The notes under the pieces: model-generated
What the model saw: only the letters and a program-made list of their open reading frames with translations
Database searches by the model: none
Told to the model about the DNA's origin: nothing
Made by a program: the position numbers and the translations under genes
Shown: positions 8,765 through 17,457 of the stretch, piece after piece
Position numbering within the stretch: the stretch's first letter is position 1
How the letters are laid out: each line of letters begins with the position of its first letter
Assembly: GCF_001425265.1 (NCBI RefSeq)
Contig: NZ_LMEC01000026.1
Coordinates: 62,001 to 126,000, forward strand
DNA: 64,000 nt
Origin: Massilia sp. Root418
GTDB lineage: Bacteria > Pseudomonadota > Gammaproteobacteria > Burkholderiales > Burkholderiaceae_D
Direction of reading: 5' to 3'

Positions 8765-10075
8765 ATGACCGCCAGCGAGAAGTTGCGCATTGAAGAAAGC
8801 GGCCCTGCTGCCAGTTCGCCCGCGTCAGGCGGCTGGTTCGGCAAGCTCGGACCCGGCCTGGTGGCCGGGGCGGCCGATGATGACCCCAGCGGCATCGCCA
8901 CCTATTCCCAGGCCGGAGCCCATTTCGGCTACAACATGGCCTGGACCATGGTGCTGACGTTCCCGCTCATGGTGGGCATACAGTTGATCAGCGCGCAGAT
9001 CGGCCGGGTCAGCGGCCATGGCCTGGCCACCAATATCCGCCGCCACTACCCGCCCTGGCTGCTGTACTCGATTGTGTTCCTGCTGCTGGTGGCTAATATC
9101 ATCAATATCGCCGCCGACGTTGCCGCCATGGGCGACGCGGTGCGCCTGATCGCGGGCGGCCAGGCGCACTGGTACGCGGCAGGCGCCGGCCTGCTGTCGG
9201 TATTTTTACAGGTGACGATGCCCTACCAGCGCTATGTGAAAGTGCTGAAGTGGCTTACGCTGGCCTTGCTGGCCTACGTGGCGACTGCCCTGATGCTGAA
9301 CCTTCCGTGGCTGCACATCGCCAAGGCTATGGCGATGCCGCAGCTAAGCTGGGACAAGTCCTACATCACCACCCTGGTGGCCATCTTCGGCACCACCATC
9401 AGCCCCTATCTGTTCTTCTGGCAGGCCTCGCAGGAGGTTGAGGATTTGCGCGCCGATCCGGAGGCGCAGGCGCTCAAGCACGCCCGCGCGCAGGCGCCGG
9501 AGCAGCTGCGCCGCATCCGCATCGACACCGTGGTGGGGATGGGCTTTTCCAATCTGGTGGCGTTGTTCATCATGCTCACCACAGCCGCCACGCTGGGTGC
9601 GCACGGCATCACGCACATTGAAACGTCGGCACAGGCGGCGTCCGCGCTGCGGCCGATAGCGGGCGAGTTCGCCTTCACCCTGTTTGCCGTCGGGATTATC
9701 GGCACCGGACTGCTGGCCGTGCCCGTGCTGGCGGGGTCCGCAGCCTATGCCATTGCCGGTGCCATGCAGTGGAAGAACAGTCTGGAGCTGCCCTACCCCG
9801 ACGCAAAGAAGTTCTACGCGATTATCATCGCCGCCACCGTGGGCGGTACGGCGCTGTGCTTCACCAAGATCGATCCGATGCGGGCGCTGTACTGGAGCGC
9901 CGTCATCAACGGCGTGATCGCCGTGCCGGTGATGGCGGTGGTGATGCTGCTGGCCGGGCGCAAGGGCGTGATGGGGCCACTGGTCATTTCGCGCCGCCTG
10001 CGCTTCCTGGGCTGGACCTGCACCGCCGTCATGGCGGCGGCGGTGGCCGCCATGGCGCTCACTTCGCTCCGCTAG
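8765..10075 (+). CDS. Nramp-related divalent metal transporter
   Basis: 436 residues with about eleven membrane helices, preceded by GAGGAGA. The fold signature is Nramp: helix 1 has DDDPSGIATYSQAG and helix 6 has GTTISPYLFFWQASQEVED. Canonical Nramp manganese/iron transporters carry DPGN and MPHN at these places. Here the Asn of DPGN is replaced and MPHN reads SPYL, so the metal-binding Met and His are gone. That matches Nramp-related transporters rather than true manganese importers, and the substrate may differ, for example magnesium. Its end overlaps the convergent glycoside hydrolase gene by 17 bases. Confidence 0.88.
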   Translation: MTASEKLRIEESGPAASSPASGGWFGKLGPGLVAGAADDDPSGIATYSQAGAHFGYNMAWTMVLTFPLMVGIQLISAQIGRVSGHGLATNIRRHYPPWLLYSIVFLLLVANIINIAADVAAMGDAVRLIAGGQAHWYAAGAGLLSVFLQVTMPYQRYVKVLKWLTLALLAYVATALMLNLPWLHIAKAMAMPQLSWDKSYITTLVAIFGTTISPYLFFWQASQEVEDLRADPEAQALKHARAQAPEQLRRIRIDTVVGMGFSNLVALFIMLTTAATLGAHGITHIETSAQAASALRPIAGEFAFTLFAVGIIGTGLLAVPVLAGSAAYAIAGAMQWKNSLELPYPDAKKFYAIIIAATVGGTALCFTKIDPMRALYWSAVINGVIAVPVMAVVMLLAGRKGVMGPLVISRRLRFLGWTCTAVMAAAVAAMALTSLR

Positions 10076-13000
10076 CGTCCATGACCTCCAGTGGCACGCC
10101 GCCGCGCGCGGTGCGCAGGTTCACCAGCCGGACCGGCTCCAGCGCGTTCTCCGCCTTGCCGTCGGTGGTCACCGCCAGCGCGATGGTGTTCTGGCCGTTC
10201 GGGTTCAGGATGCCCGGCGGGATGACGAAGGTGCGCTGCGGGCCGATGTTGGCGGCAAACTGGCCCATGTTCCAGCCGTTTACGAAAATCAGCGCGCGGT
10301 TGCTGCGCTCCGAGCGCGGCTTGCCCGTGTCGCCGAAGGCCAGGCCGAGCTGCACGTCGTGGCCCTTGGGCAGGTCCAGCGCAAAGCTGGTGCGCAGCCA
10401 GTAGGTGCCGGGCGCCGGCGGCGCGTCACCCGGTCCGGCGGCCTGCCAGCCGTCCTGCCGGCCCGGCAGGTGCCAGCCCTGGCGCTCGCCATTCAGGCCG
10501 CCGTTGTTCATCGGACCGCGCACCACGTCGGCTATCTGCTCGCCACCCTGGTTGCCCTGGATGCGCCATTCGATCGGCACAGCGAAACGGTTGCCGCCGC
10601 GCGAGGTGAGCGAGGCCGAGATCAGGCCGCGCGCTTCGCGGTGGTAGTCGTCCGCCATCAGGTTCCAGTTGTGCGAGTTGTTGCGCACCATGACGGAGAT
10701 CAGGTGCTCGCCCGGCGCCAGATCGCCCAGCGCGAACTTCACGCTGTCGGTGGTTTCAGGGAACTGGCGGCCGGTGTCCATTTCATCCTGTCCCAGGAAC
10801 TTCCCGTCCACCCACACCTGGATCATGCCGGCACCGCCTGCGCCGTAGAACAGCTCGAGCTGGTTGGCTTTCTGGCCGCCCACCGTGGCGCGGCCGCGAT
10901 ACCACACGTCGCCGTGGTGGAAGCCGTAGTCGCTCATGCTCAGCGTGGGCTGGCCGCGCTCGGGCGTGGTCCAGGTCTGCGCGGCGGAGGCGCGGCTGTC
11001 GGCTTTGACCCACTGGCTGTCATCGAAGGCGGGCTGCGCTTCCGGGCTGTCCATGCGGCGCGTCCATGGCTGCGCGGCGAGGTCCGGCAAGGCCACGGGC
11101 GCCGGCCCCTTGACGGTGCCGGTCTTGATGCTGCCGTCCGGCTGCACGCTCGCCGCCAGCGCCTCGCCGTTGAAGGTGACGGCCGACGCGGCCGGCGCCC
11201 CCCAGATTTCCAGCGCCGCATCCTGGCTGGTGTCGCCGGTGAGCGCCAGCTTGCCGCCTGCCAGTGTTGCGGAGCGCACCAGCGCCGGGGTCAGTTCCAG
11301 CATCGCGCCGCTGGCCGTGTCCTGGCGCCACATCTGGAAGCTGGTTTTTTCGTCGGCCAGCAACAGCAGCATGGGCGCGCGGCCGCCGCCGCTGATGCGC
11401 ACGCGCGCCAGGCCGTCGTGCACGTAGCTCAGTTTCAGGTCGCCACGGGCGGCGTCGAAGCTGGAGGCCACCTTGCCGGACAGGACTTCCACCTTGGGTG
11501 CGGAAACGTAGCGCAGCACGGTCTCGCCCTCCTCCCTGTCGCGGCCATGCAGCAGCACGACGTCGCGCTCGCCGTTACGGAAATGGGTCTGGATCTCCGA
11601 ACTGGAATACACCAGGTGCTGGCGTTCCATGGGGTAGGAGGCCAGCAGCAGCTTACCGTCCTGGCCGTTCACGCGCACCGGGATCTGGTACGTGCCGTCC
11701 CTGGTGGCCAGGGAAAAGGTGGCGCGGTCGTCGCTCAGCGCGTCGGACGGGTTATGCACCGCGAACAGGATGTGGGTGCCCAGCCTGGAATTGATGTTGT
11801 GGTAGACCTTGATCTTGCCGTTGCTGGGTTTGAGCTCGGGCCCCTTGTCCATCTCGGCCAGTGCCTGCTCCGCCGCCTGCACGAACATGCCTTGCTGCTT
11901 GAGCGCGTAGGCTTTGTCGCGCAAGCCCCGGTCTTCGGCAATGGCTGCGCCGTAGTCGTAGGAGGTGTACACCACCGGCCCGGCCAGCCAGCCCCACGAG
12001 GTGCCGCCGAAGGTCATGTAGATGTTGTGGATGGTGATGCGGTTGATCAGGTTGGTGCCGTAGAACACGCGCTGGTAACCCTTGCCCTGGCGCTGCGCGG
12101 TGCAGTTGTAGGTGCCGTTCGACCCCCAGTAGTCGAACCAGCCGCCGCCCAGTTCTGCGGCGAAGCCGGGCGTCTTGGGCGAGGTGAGGCCGCCGGATTT
12201 CGGCCCGGGCTGGCCGTGGATGCCCCAGTCGGGCGCCTTGTTGGGACCGGACGGATCGGCGAACACATTGCAGGTGCCGCCCGGGTAGCCGTCGAAGGCA
12301 TACAGGTCGGTGGGGCCCTGGTTGGCCCAGGGGGCGGCGGAATGCTTCGGCGCCCAGTCGGGCAGGCGGCCGGCGGCGTTGTGGAAGAACGGCACCGTGA
12401 TGCCGTCGGCGCGCGCCTTGGCCGCCAGGTGCTCCATGTGGCGCACGTGCTTGGGCTCTACCTTGCCCAGCTCATTTTCCAGCTGGTAGGCGATGACGTT
12501 GCCGCCGCCCGTGGTGGCCTGGTGGCGGGCGATGATGGCGTTAATCTGCGTCATCCACTCGTCGGTGGCGGCGGTGTAGACCGGGTCGTCGGTGCGCGCC
12601 TCGGCGCGGTTGCGGAACATCCAGCCGGGGTAGCCGCCGCCGGTCAGCTCGGCGTTCACGTAAGGGCCGGTGCGGGCGATGATGTACATGCCCTCTTCCT
12701 CGGCGATCTGCAGCGCGCGCTCCACGTTGCGCACGCCGGAGAAGTCGTACACGCCGGGGGCGGACGAGTGGTAGCCCCAGTCGAAGTAGAAGGCCACGCC
12801 GTTGAAGCCGGAAGCTTTCATCTTCTGGATGACGTCGCGCCACAGCGAAGGGTTGGGCAGGCGGAAGGGGTGCACCTCGCCGGACCAGACCACCACGCGC
12901 TTGCCGTCCACGGTCAGCGAGTGCTCGTCCCAGGCGATTCTTTTCGGCTGGCCTTTGGGCTTGATGGCTTCCGCATAGGCTTTGGCGTCTTCGGCCAGCA

Positions 13001-13976
13001 CGGTGAAGTGGCGCGCCACGCCCGATACGCCGCCGACTTCCTTCTTCGGCGTCCACTGCTTGAAGCTGCTGTCGCCGTCCGAGTACCAGGCGCCCTTCCC
13101 TTGCGCGTCGCCAAAATAGATGCGCCAGCCGCCGTCCGGCAGCCTGACCAGCGCCTGGCCCTCGCGGCCCGCGCCCCAGCCGGCCCAGTCGCCCTTCTTC
13201 TCCACGGTCCATGGGCTGGACAGGGAAGCGGCGGTAGCCAGTTCAATGTAGCCGGTTTGCTGGTTCCTGACGAAGGCGGCGTAGCCCTTGCCTGCCGCGA
13301 CCACGAATGTGTCCAGGTAGCCTTGCAGGCCGGCCAGCGGCTTGGGCGCGGACCATGTCGCGAAGCCGGCGTCCGGTTCGAGAATGTGGGGAGCGAAAGT
13401 GCCCTTGGCGCCGGTGCTGGACAGCGAGACCACCACTTTCAGGCTGCCGTCCTTGTCGCGCAGCCATTCGGGCGCGCGGGCGCCGGCCACGCCGGGCAGG
13501 CTGATAGCGGCTTCGGGCAGCGGTTGCCAGGTTTTCAGGTCTTTCGAGCGCGCGACGCCAAAGCTGGCGCCGTCTTCGCTGCTGGTGTGGACCACATAGT
13601 AATAGCCATCGCTGTGGCGGATGATGGACGGGTCACGCAGCAGGGGCTGCGGGGCGGTGTAGGTTTCCGACGCCAGCGTGGCGAAGTTGGCGCCGTCGGT
13701 GGAGGTGAACAGGCTGAGCGCGTTGGGTGCGCTGGCGGTGAAGCTGGACATCAGGTAGACCAGCTGGCCCGCAGCCTTGTTAGCGCCCACGCCGGCCTTG
13801 GCCTGGGGTGCCTGCCGCGCGCTGTCGGACGCTTGCGGGATGCCCAGTTCTTGCGCCAGCGCAGCGCCGGCCAAGGTGCCGCAGACGGCGGCAACGGCGG
13901 CAGCAGCCGCGAGGCGGCCAAGATACGGGGCATGCGGCTGGGCGGCACGGCGGCGGGTATGGTTCGTGAGGGCCAA
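10059..13976 (-). CDS. secreted GH43-like/GH35 fusion glycosidase (beta-galactosidase family)
   Basis: 1305 residues from a TTG start (13974-13976) with AGGAG upstream. A signal peptide with an RRR segment and cleavage near ALAQE opens the protein. Residues about 65-320 look like a five-bladed propeller of the GH43 type (SLFTSTDG, RDPSIIRHSDGYYYVVHTS, ARSKDLKTW). A GH35 barrel follows from about 350, with VVVWSGEVHPFR and GPYVNAE; probable acid/base is Glu502 (QLENELG) and probable nucleophile Glu608 (AELGGGWFDYWG). The last 300 residues contain jelly-roll galactose-binding modules. It probably releases beta-galactosyl residues from polysaccharide outside the cytoplasm. No TonB receptor or sugar regulator is adjacent. 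Confidence 0.88.
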   Translation of the reverse strand: MALTNHTRRRAAQPHAPYLGRLAAAAAVAAVCGTLAGAALAQELGIPQASDSARQAPQAKAGVGANKAAGQLVYLMSSFTASAPNALSLFTSTDGANFATLASETYTAPQPLLRDPSIIRHSDGYYYVVHTSSEDGASFGVARSKDLKTWQPLPEAAISLPGVAGARAPEWLRDKDGSLKVVVSLSSTGAKGTFAPHILEPDAGFATWSAPKPLAGLQGYLDTFVVAAGKGYAAFVRNQQTGYIELATAASLSSPWTVEKKGDWAGWGAGREGQALVRLPDGGWRIYFGDAQGKGAWYSDGDSSFKQWTPKKEVGGVSGVARHFTVLAEDAKAYAEAIKPKGQPKRIAWDEHSLTVDGKRVVVWSGEVHPFRLPNPSLWRDVIQKMKASGFNGVAFYFDWGYHSSAPGVYDFSGVRNVERALQIAEEEGMYIIARTGPYVNAELTGGGYPGWMFRNRAEARTDDPVYTAATDEWMTQINAIIARHQATTGGGNVIAYQLENELGKVEPKHVRHMEHLAAKARADGITVPFFHNAAGRLPDWAPKHSAAPWANQGPTDLYAFDGYPGGTCNVFADPSGPNKAPDWGIHGQPGPKSGGLTSPKTPGFAAELGGGWFDYWGSNGTYNCTAQRQGKGYQRVFYGTNLINRITIHNIYMTFGGTSWGWLAGPVVYTSYDYGAAIAEDRGLRDKAYALKQQGMFVQAAEQALAEMDKGPELKPSNGKIKVYHNINSRLGTHILFAVHNPSDALSDDRATFSLATRDGTYQIPVRVNGQDGKLLLASYPMERQHLVYSSSEIQTHFRNGERDVVLLHGRDREEGETVLRYVSAPKVEVLSGKVASSFDAARGDLKLSYVHDGLARVRISGGGRAPMLLLLADEKTSFQMWRQDTASGAMLELTPALVRSATLAGGKLALTGDTSQDAALEIWGAPAASAVTFNGEALAASVQPDGSIKTGTVKGPAPVALPDLAAQPWTRRMDSPEAQPAFDDSQWVKADSRASAAQTWTTPERGQPTLSMSDYGFHHGDVWYRGRATVGGQKANQLELFYGAGGAGMIQVWVDGKFLGQDEMDTGRQFPETTDSVKFALGDLAPGEHLISVMVRNNSHNWNLMADDYHREARGLISASLTSRGGNRFAVPIEWRIQGNQGGEQIADVVRGPMNNGGLNGERQGWHLPGRQDGWQAAGPGDAPPAPGTYWLRTSFALDLPKGHDVQLGLAFGDTGKPRSERSNRALIFVNGWNMGQFAANIGPQRTFVIPPGILNPNGQNTIALAVTTDGKAENALEPVRLVNLRTARGGVPLEVMDASGAK

Positions 13977-14117
13977 GTTCTACTCCTACGCTTATTATGG
14001 GACGTTCGCCCGCCATCCTAATGCGAGCCGCCGCCACGCATTTGTCAAAACGGTGATTGTTTGCAAAATTCGCCACTTTCGCGCAGGATGAGGGCCTGTG
14101 CAACGACAACGAGTGGA

Positions 14118-14666
14118 ATGCGCTTGAACAAAATCGACATCCCCGTTTTACCCCGTCAGCTGTTTTATCTGGCGGTCACGCTGATAGCCCCGCTGGTGCT
14201 GACGATCAGCCTGGTCATCCTGCCTCCACTGAAAGCCGGTCAAGGCACGGACAGCAGGTGGGTGGCGCTAGGCATAGCTGCGGCGATCCTGACCGCCCTG
14301 ACAGGCGTGTTGTTCGCAAGCGCGAAGCGGCATGAAGTGGAATTGAGCGAACAGTTGCTGGTGATACGGCATAGCCTGTACACGCTGGTGGTGCAGCGCG
14401 GAGCCGTGAAGCTGGCGACGGTACGGCAGGTCACCAGCACGGACGCGCTGGAGCTCACAAGCCGCAAGAATGGCATTGCGCTGTTCGGCTACTTGTCCGG
14501 CTGGTTCTGGAGCAGCAACGGCGCCCTTACCTTCTGCGCGGTATCGGCCATGCCTGCTCATGTCATCACGTTCGAAGGGGACGCCAAGTGCCGAAAATTG
14601 ATCCTCAGCGCCAGTCCTGAAACCGTCCAGGACATCCTGCGATGGTGCGCAGCGCGGCCCGAATAA
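14118..14666 (+). CDS. small membrane protein with PH-like domain, unknown function
   Basis: I start it at MRLNKID (182 residues); upstream in-frame ATG codons to 14061 exist but overlap the divergent promoter region. Two membrane helices (LFYLAVTLIAPLVLTISLVIL and WVALGIAAAILTALTGVLFA) are followed by a beta-rich cytoplasmic part with VELSEQLLVIRHSLYT, as in bacterial PH-like membrane proteins. I do not recognise a named family. It is divergent from the glycosidase and convergent with the next gene. Confidence 0.7.
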   Translation: MRLNKIDIPVLPRQLFYLAVTLIAPLVLTISLVILPPLKAGQGTDSRWVALGIAAAILTALTGVLFASAKRHEVELSEQLLVIRHSLYTLVVQRGAVKLATVRQVTSTDALELTSRKNGIALFGYLSGWFWSSNGALTFCAVSAMPAHVITFEGDAKCRKLILSASPETVQDILRWCAARPE

Positions 14667-14691
14667 GCCGCGCGCGCAAAAGACGCCGCCT

Positions 14692-15450
14692 TTACTCGAC
14701 CTTGCCCGGCAAGGTCAGCTTGCCCGATGCGACCTTGAACACGTCCACCACGCACAGCAGCGGGCTGTGGACGCTGGCGTTCACGCGCAGCGCGGCGGTG
14801 ACGCCGTCGAAGCCGGCGCCGGTGACCTGGCTGACGTCGTCGAACGGTACCCGCACTTCGAGCGATTCGCCTTTGAAGATAGGGCTCCAGCCGGGGCTGT
14901 CGATCAGCAGCGGCAGGCCGGGCCAGGTCTTCGGCAGCCTGGGCTTGGCGCCTTCGGGGATGTCGACCACCTTGAGCGCGCCCTTGCCGCAGGCGTCGTC
15001 CTGCTTCAGCACGACCCAGTGCGAGTGCCACAGGTCGCCGTCGTTTTTCAGGTCGCCGTCGCCGTTTTCGTCGTACAGCGGGGTGTCGTCGAAATCGGGG
15101 TGGGAGGTGACGGCGAAGGCCAGGATGCCGGCACCTTTGTCGAAGCCGACCACCGACGGGTCCATCGTGGTGGGCCAGACATAGGAGAATACATTGCTGC
15201 CGGCCAGCTTGCCGACCTTAGATGGGCGCGACTCGCCGGCCTTGCCCGACACGGCAATGTGGAACACGGCGGTATTGCCTTCCGTGGAGATCTTGGTGTG
15301 GACGATGTCGAACGGCGCGTTCACCCCTTTGCCGGGCGCGGTCTGGATGCCGCTGGCATGCGCGTTCGGCGCCTGGTGGCGCTCATGGGCTTGCGCGCCG
15401 AAGGCGGTCAGCAACACGGCTGCAGCAATGGCTTGCTTGGTGAATTTCAT
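14692..15450 (-). CDS. secreted protein of unknown function with an acidic Ca-loop-like motif
   Basis: 252 residues with a clear signal peptide (MKFTKQAIAAAVLL...AQA). The mature part has an acidic segment DENGDGDLKNDGD resembling a calcium-binding loop, a Trp-His rich centre (DLWHSHWVV) and two Cys that could form a disulphide. I do not recognise the family. It is transcribed in the same direction as the amidotransferase upstream but with its own 54-base gap. Confidence 0.75.
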   Translation of the reverse strand: MKFTKQAIAAAVLLTAFGAQAHERHQAPNAHASGIQTAPGKGVNAPFDIVHTKISTEGNTAVFHIAVSGKAGESRPSKVGKLAGSNVFSYVWPTTMDPSVVGFDKGAGILAFAVTSHPDFDDTPLYDENGDGDLKNDGDLWHSHWVVLKQDDACGKGALKVVDIPEGAKPRLPKTWPGLPLLIDSPGWSPIFKGESLEVRVPFDDVSQVTGAGFDGVTAALRVNASVHSPLLCVVDVFKVASGKLTLPGKVE

Positions 15451-15504
15451 TTCTTCTTTTCCTTCCTGAGTGGGGCCGGGAATCGGCCGAAACTGAAATG
15501 CTGT

Positions 15505-16242
15505 TTACAGCGCCGCGAGCCAGTCGCGCATCAAGGCACGGCCGGCGCGGATGAGGCCGTCTCCGTGGCGGCGGGTGTCTTCGCGCAGGCGCGGGAAGTC
15601 GACGCCGGCGTGCTGAAGTTCGACGGCATGGCCGGTGAGCCACTCTTCCAGCGCGTCCGCATGGAATTCGGCGTGGAACTGCAGGCCCAGTGCGTGCTTG
15701 CCGACGGCGTATGCCTGGCACGGCGTGTGCGGCGTCGCGGCGGCGGCAAGCACGCCATCCGGCGGCACGATGTTGTCGCCGTGCCAGTGCAGCACCGGCA
15801 CGCCGCGCAGGTGCTGCAGCGGGCCGGCGCTGCCGGCGGCATCGGCACCGCCGGCGCCATTGCCACCACCAGCCAGCCCCAGCACCGACCAGCCGATCTC
15901 GGCCTCGGGCGCGCCGCTGCTTCCTATGCGCCGCACGACCCGGCCACCGAGCGCCGCCGCCATAAGCTGCGCGCCGAGGCAGATACCCACAGTGGGCCGC
16001 TTGCGCGACAGGCGCTGCGCCAGGCCTTCCACTTCCGCCGCCAGCCATGGATACAGTTCAGTGTCCTTGACGCCGATCGGGCCGCCCAGCACCACGATCA
16101 GGCCGGTGTCGATCCACTCCCGCTCCGACAATGGCGCCGCACCGGCGTGCCGGTAGCTGATCTGATAGCCGGCGTCCGCCAGGGGTTGGGCGAAACTGCC
16201 CAAGTCTTCAAACCGCACGTGATGGATTGCAATACAGTTCAT
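15505..16242 (-). CDS. class I glutamine amidotransferase (GuaA-type domain only)
   Basis: 245 residues from MNCIAIHHV with GGAG eight bases upstream; the longer frame to 16308 would run through the promoter. The class I triad is visible: nucleophile Cys88 (GICLGAQ), then QFHAEFH with the catalytic His and Glu near residue 190. The protein is a free-standing amidotransferase without a synthase domain, as in YfeJ-like proteins, so ammonia acceptor and product cannot be deduced. A strong promoter with a palindromic operator precedes it. Confidence 0.85.
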   Translation of the reverse strand: MNCIAIHHVRFEDLGSFAQPLADAGYQISYRHAGAAPLSEREWIDTGLIVVLGGPIGVKDTELYPWLAAEVEGLAQRLSRKRPTVGICLGAQLMAAALGGRVVRRIGSSGAPEAEIGWSVLGLAGGGNGAGGADAAGSAGPLQHLRGVPVLHWHGDNIVPPDGVLAAAATPHTPCQAYAVGKHALGLQFHAEFHADALEEWLTGHAVELQHAGVDFPRLREDTRRHGDGLIRAGRALMRDWLAAL

Positions 16243-16256
16243 CTCAGCTCCAGTAG

Positions 16257-16269
16257 TTAGGATTCCTAA
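16257..16269. promoter_or_regulatory. MarR-like palindromic operator
   Basis: TTAGGATTCCTAA is a perfect 6-1-6 palindrome located just downstream of the amidotransferase -10 box. A matching half site (GTCCTAAC, 16311-16318) lies just beyond the -35 box on the other side. The form fits MarR-family operators; no MarR gene is in the window. Confidence 0.55.
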
Positions 16270-16279
16270 TTGATAACGC

Positions 16280-16308
16280 ATCATATGCCCACACACATTG
16301 CCAGTCAA
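16280..16308 (-). promoter_or_regulatory. sigma-70 promoter of the glutamine amidotransferase gene
   Basis: On the minus strand -35 TTGACT (16308-16303), a 17-base spacer and -10 TATGAT (16285-16280), about 40 bases before the ATG. Confidence 0.7.
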
Positions 16309-16419
16309 GAGTCCTAACTAAATTTCAAGAGCCACTCCTACATGCTGCGTCACAGCATTCCTATACCGGCGGGTGCGCCGGGGGCGCATCATGAACCACC
16401 CACCCAATGAGGACCCGCG

Positions 16420-17442
16420 ATGAAAAACACCAAACTGAAGTACGCGCTTGGCGCCACCGCCGTGCTGGCCGCATCCTGGCTGCTGGTGCGCAGCAAGACC
16501 CGCCAGGCGGAAAAAGACCATCCGCCGCGCGGAAATTTTCTAACCGTAGACGGGGTACGCCTGCACTATCTGGAACAGGGAACAGGCCCGACGCTGCTGC
16601 TCTTGCACGGCAACGGCGTGACGGCGGAAGACTTCCGCAACGCGGGCCTGCTGGACCGCCTGTCACAGGACTACCGCGTGATCGCCTTTGACCGCCCGGG
16701 CTTCGGCTACAGTGCGCGGCCCCGCTCCACCGTCTGGACGCCGGCGGCCCAGGCCCGCCTGCTGGCGCGCGCAATGGCGCAGCTAGGCGTGACGCGCACC
16801 CTGGTACTGGCGCATTCCTGGGGCACGATGGTGGCGCTGGCGATGGCGCACCAGGAACCGCGGCTGGTGGCCGGCATGGTGCTGGCGTCCGGCTACTACT
16901 ACCCCAGCGTGCGCTTCGACGTGCTGACGACCACGCCCGCCATTCCCATCATCGGCGACCTGATGCGCTATACGATCTCGCCGCTGATCAGCAGGCTGGC
17001 CTGGCCGCTGGTGACGCGGCGGGCGTTCTCGCCGCAGGCGGTGCCGGAGACGTTCCGCCAGCATCCAAAATGGATGAGCCTGCGTCCCGGGCAGTTGCGC
17101 GCGGAAGCGGCCGAGATCGCCATGATGATACCGAGCGCCGCCGCGCTGAAGGCGTCCTATCCCGAGCTGCGCATGCCGGTGGAAATCCTGGCGGGCGATG
17201 GCGACAAGATCGTGGACACGGACCACAACTCGGCGCGCCTGCACGAGGACATGGCGCAGAGCGCACTGACCGTATTGCCCGGCGCTGGGCACATGATCCA
17301 GCACATCTCCCAGCAGACGCTGGCGCAGGCGGTGGAGCGCGTCGCGCACACGGCGGCCTTGCTTGAAAGTCCAGTCTTACAGCCGCCAGGGATGCGCGCC
17401 GATGGCCCGCTTAGTACGCGCAGCCATACTGTCAGTTTTTGA
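16420..17442 (+). CDS. membrane-anchored alpha/beta hydrolase
   Basis: 340 residues preceded by GAGGA. A single N-terminal membrane helix (ALGATAVLAASWLLV) anchors an alpha/beta hydrolase domain. The oxyanion motif LLLHGNG, the nucleophile elbow AHSWGTM (Ser), a probable acid Asp in GDGDKIVD and the His in GAGHMIQH complete the fold. The substrate is unknown. The gene is followed after 15 bases by an SDR gene, so the two probably form an operon. Confidence 0.85.
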   Translation: MKNTKLKYALGATAVLAASWLLVRSKTRQAEKDHPPRGNFLTVDGVRLHYLEQGTGPTLLLLHGNGVTAEDFRNAGLLDRLSQDYRVIAFDRPGFGYSARPRSTVWTPAAQARLLARAMAQLGVTRTLVLAHSWGTMVALAMAHQEPRLVAGMVLASGYYYPSVRFDVLTTTPAIPIIGDLMRYTISPLISRLAWPLVTRRAFSPQAVPETFRQHPKWMSLRPGQLRAEAAEIAMMIPSAAALKASYPELRMPVEILAGDGDKIVDTDHNSARLHEDMAQSALTVLPGAGHMIQHISQQTLAQAVERVAHTAALLESPVLQPPGMRADGPLSTRSHTVSF

Positions 17443-17457
17443 GAAAGGGGGAGCATC

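Noticed and set aside
10359-14021. 1220-codon open frame on the plus strand
   Set aside because: It is antisense to the well-supported glycosidase gene, has no recognisable domain, and is expected in high-GC DNA.
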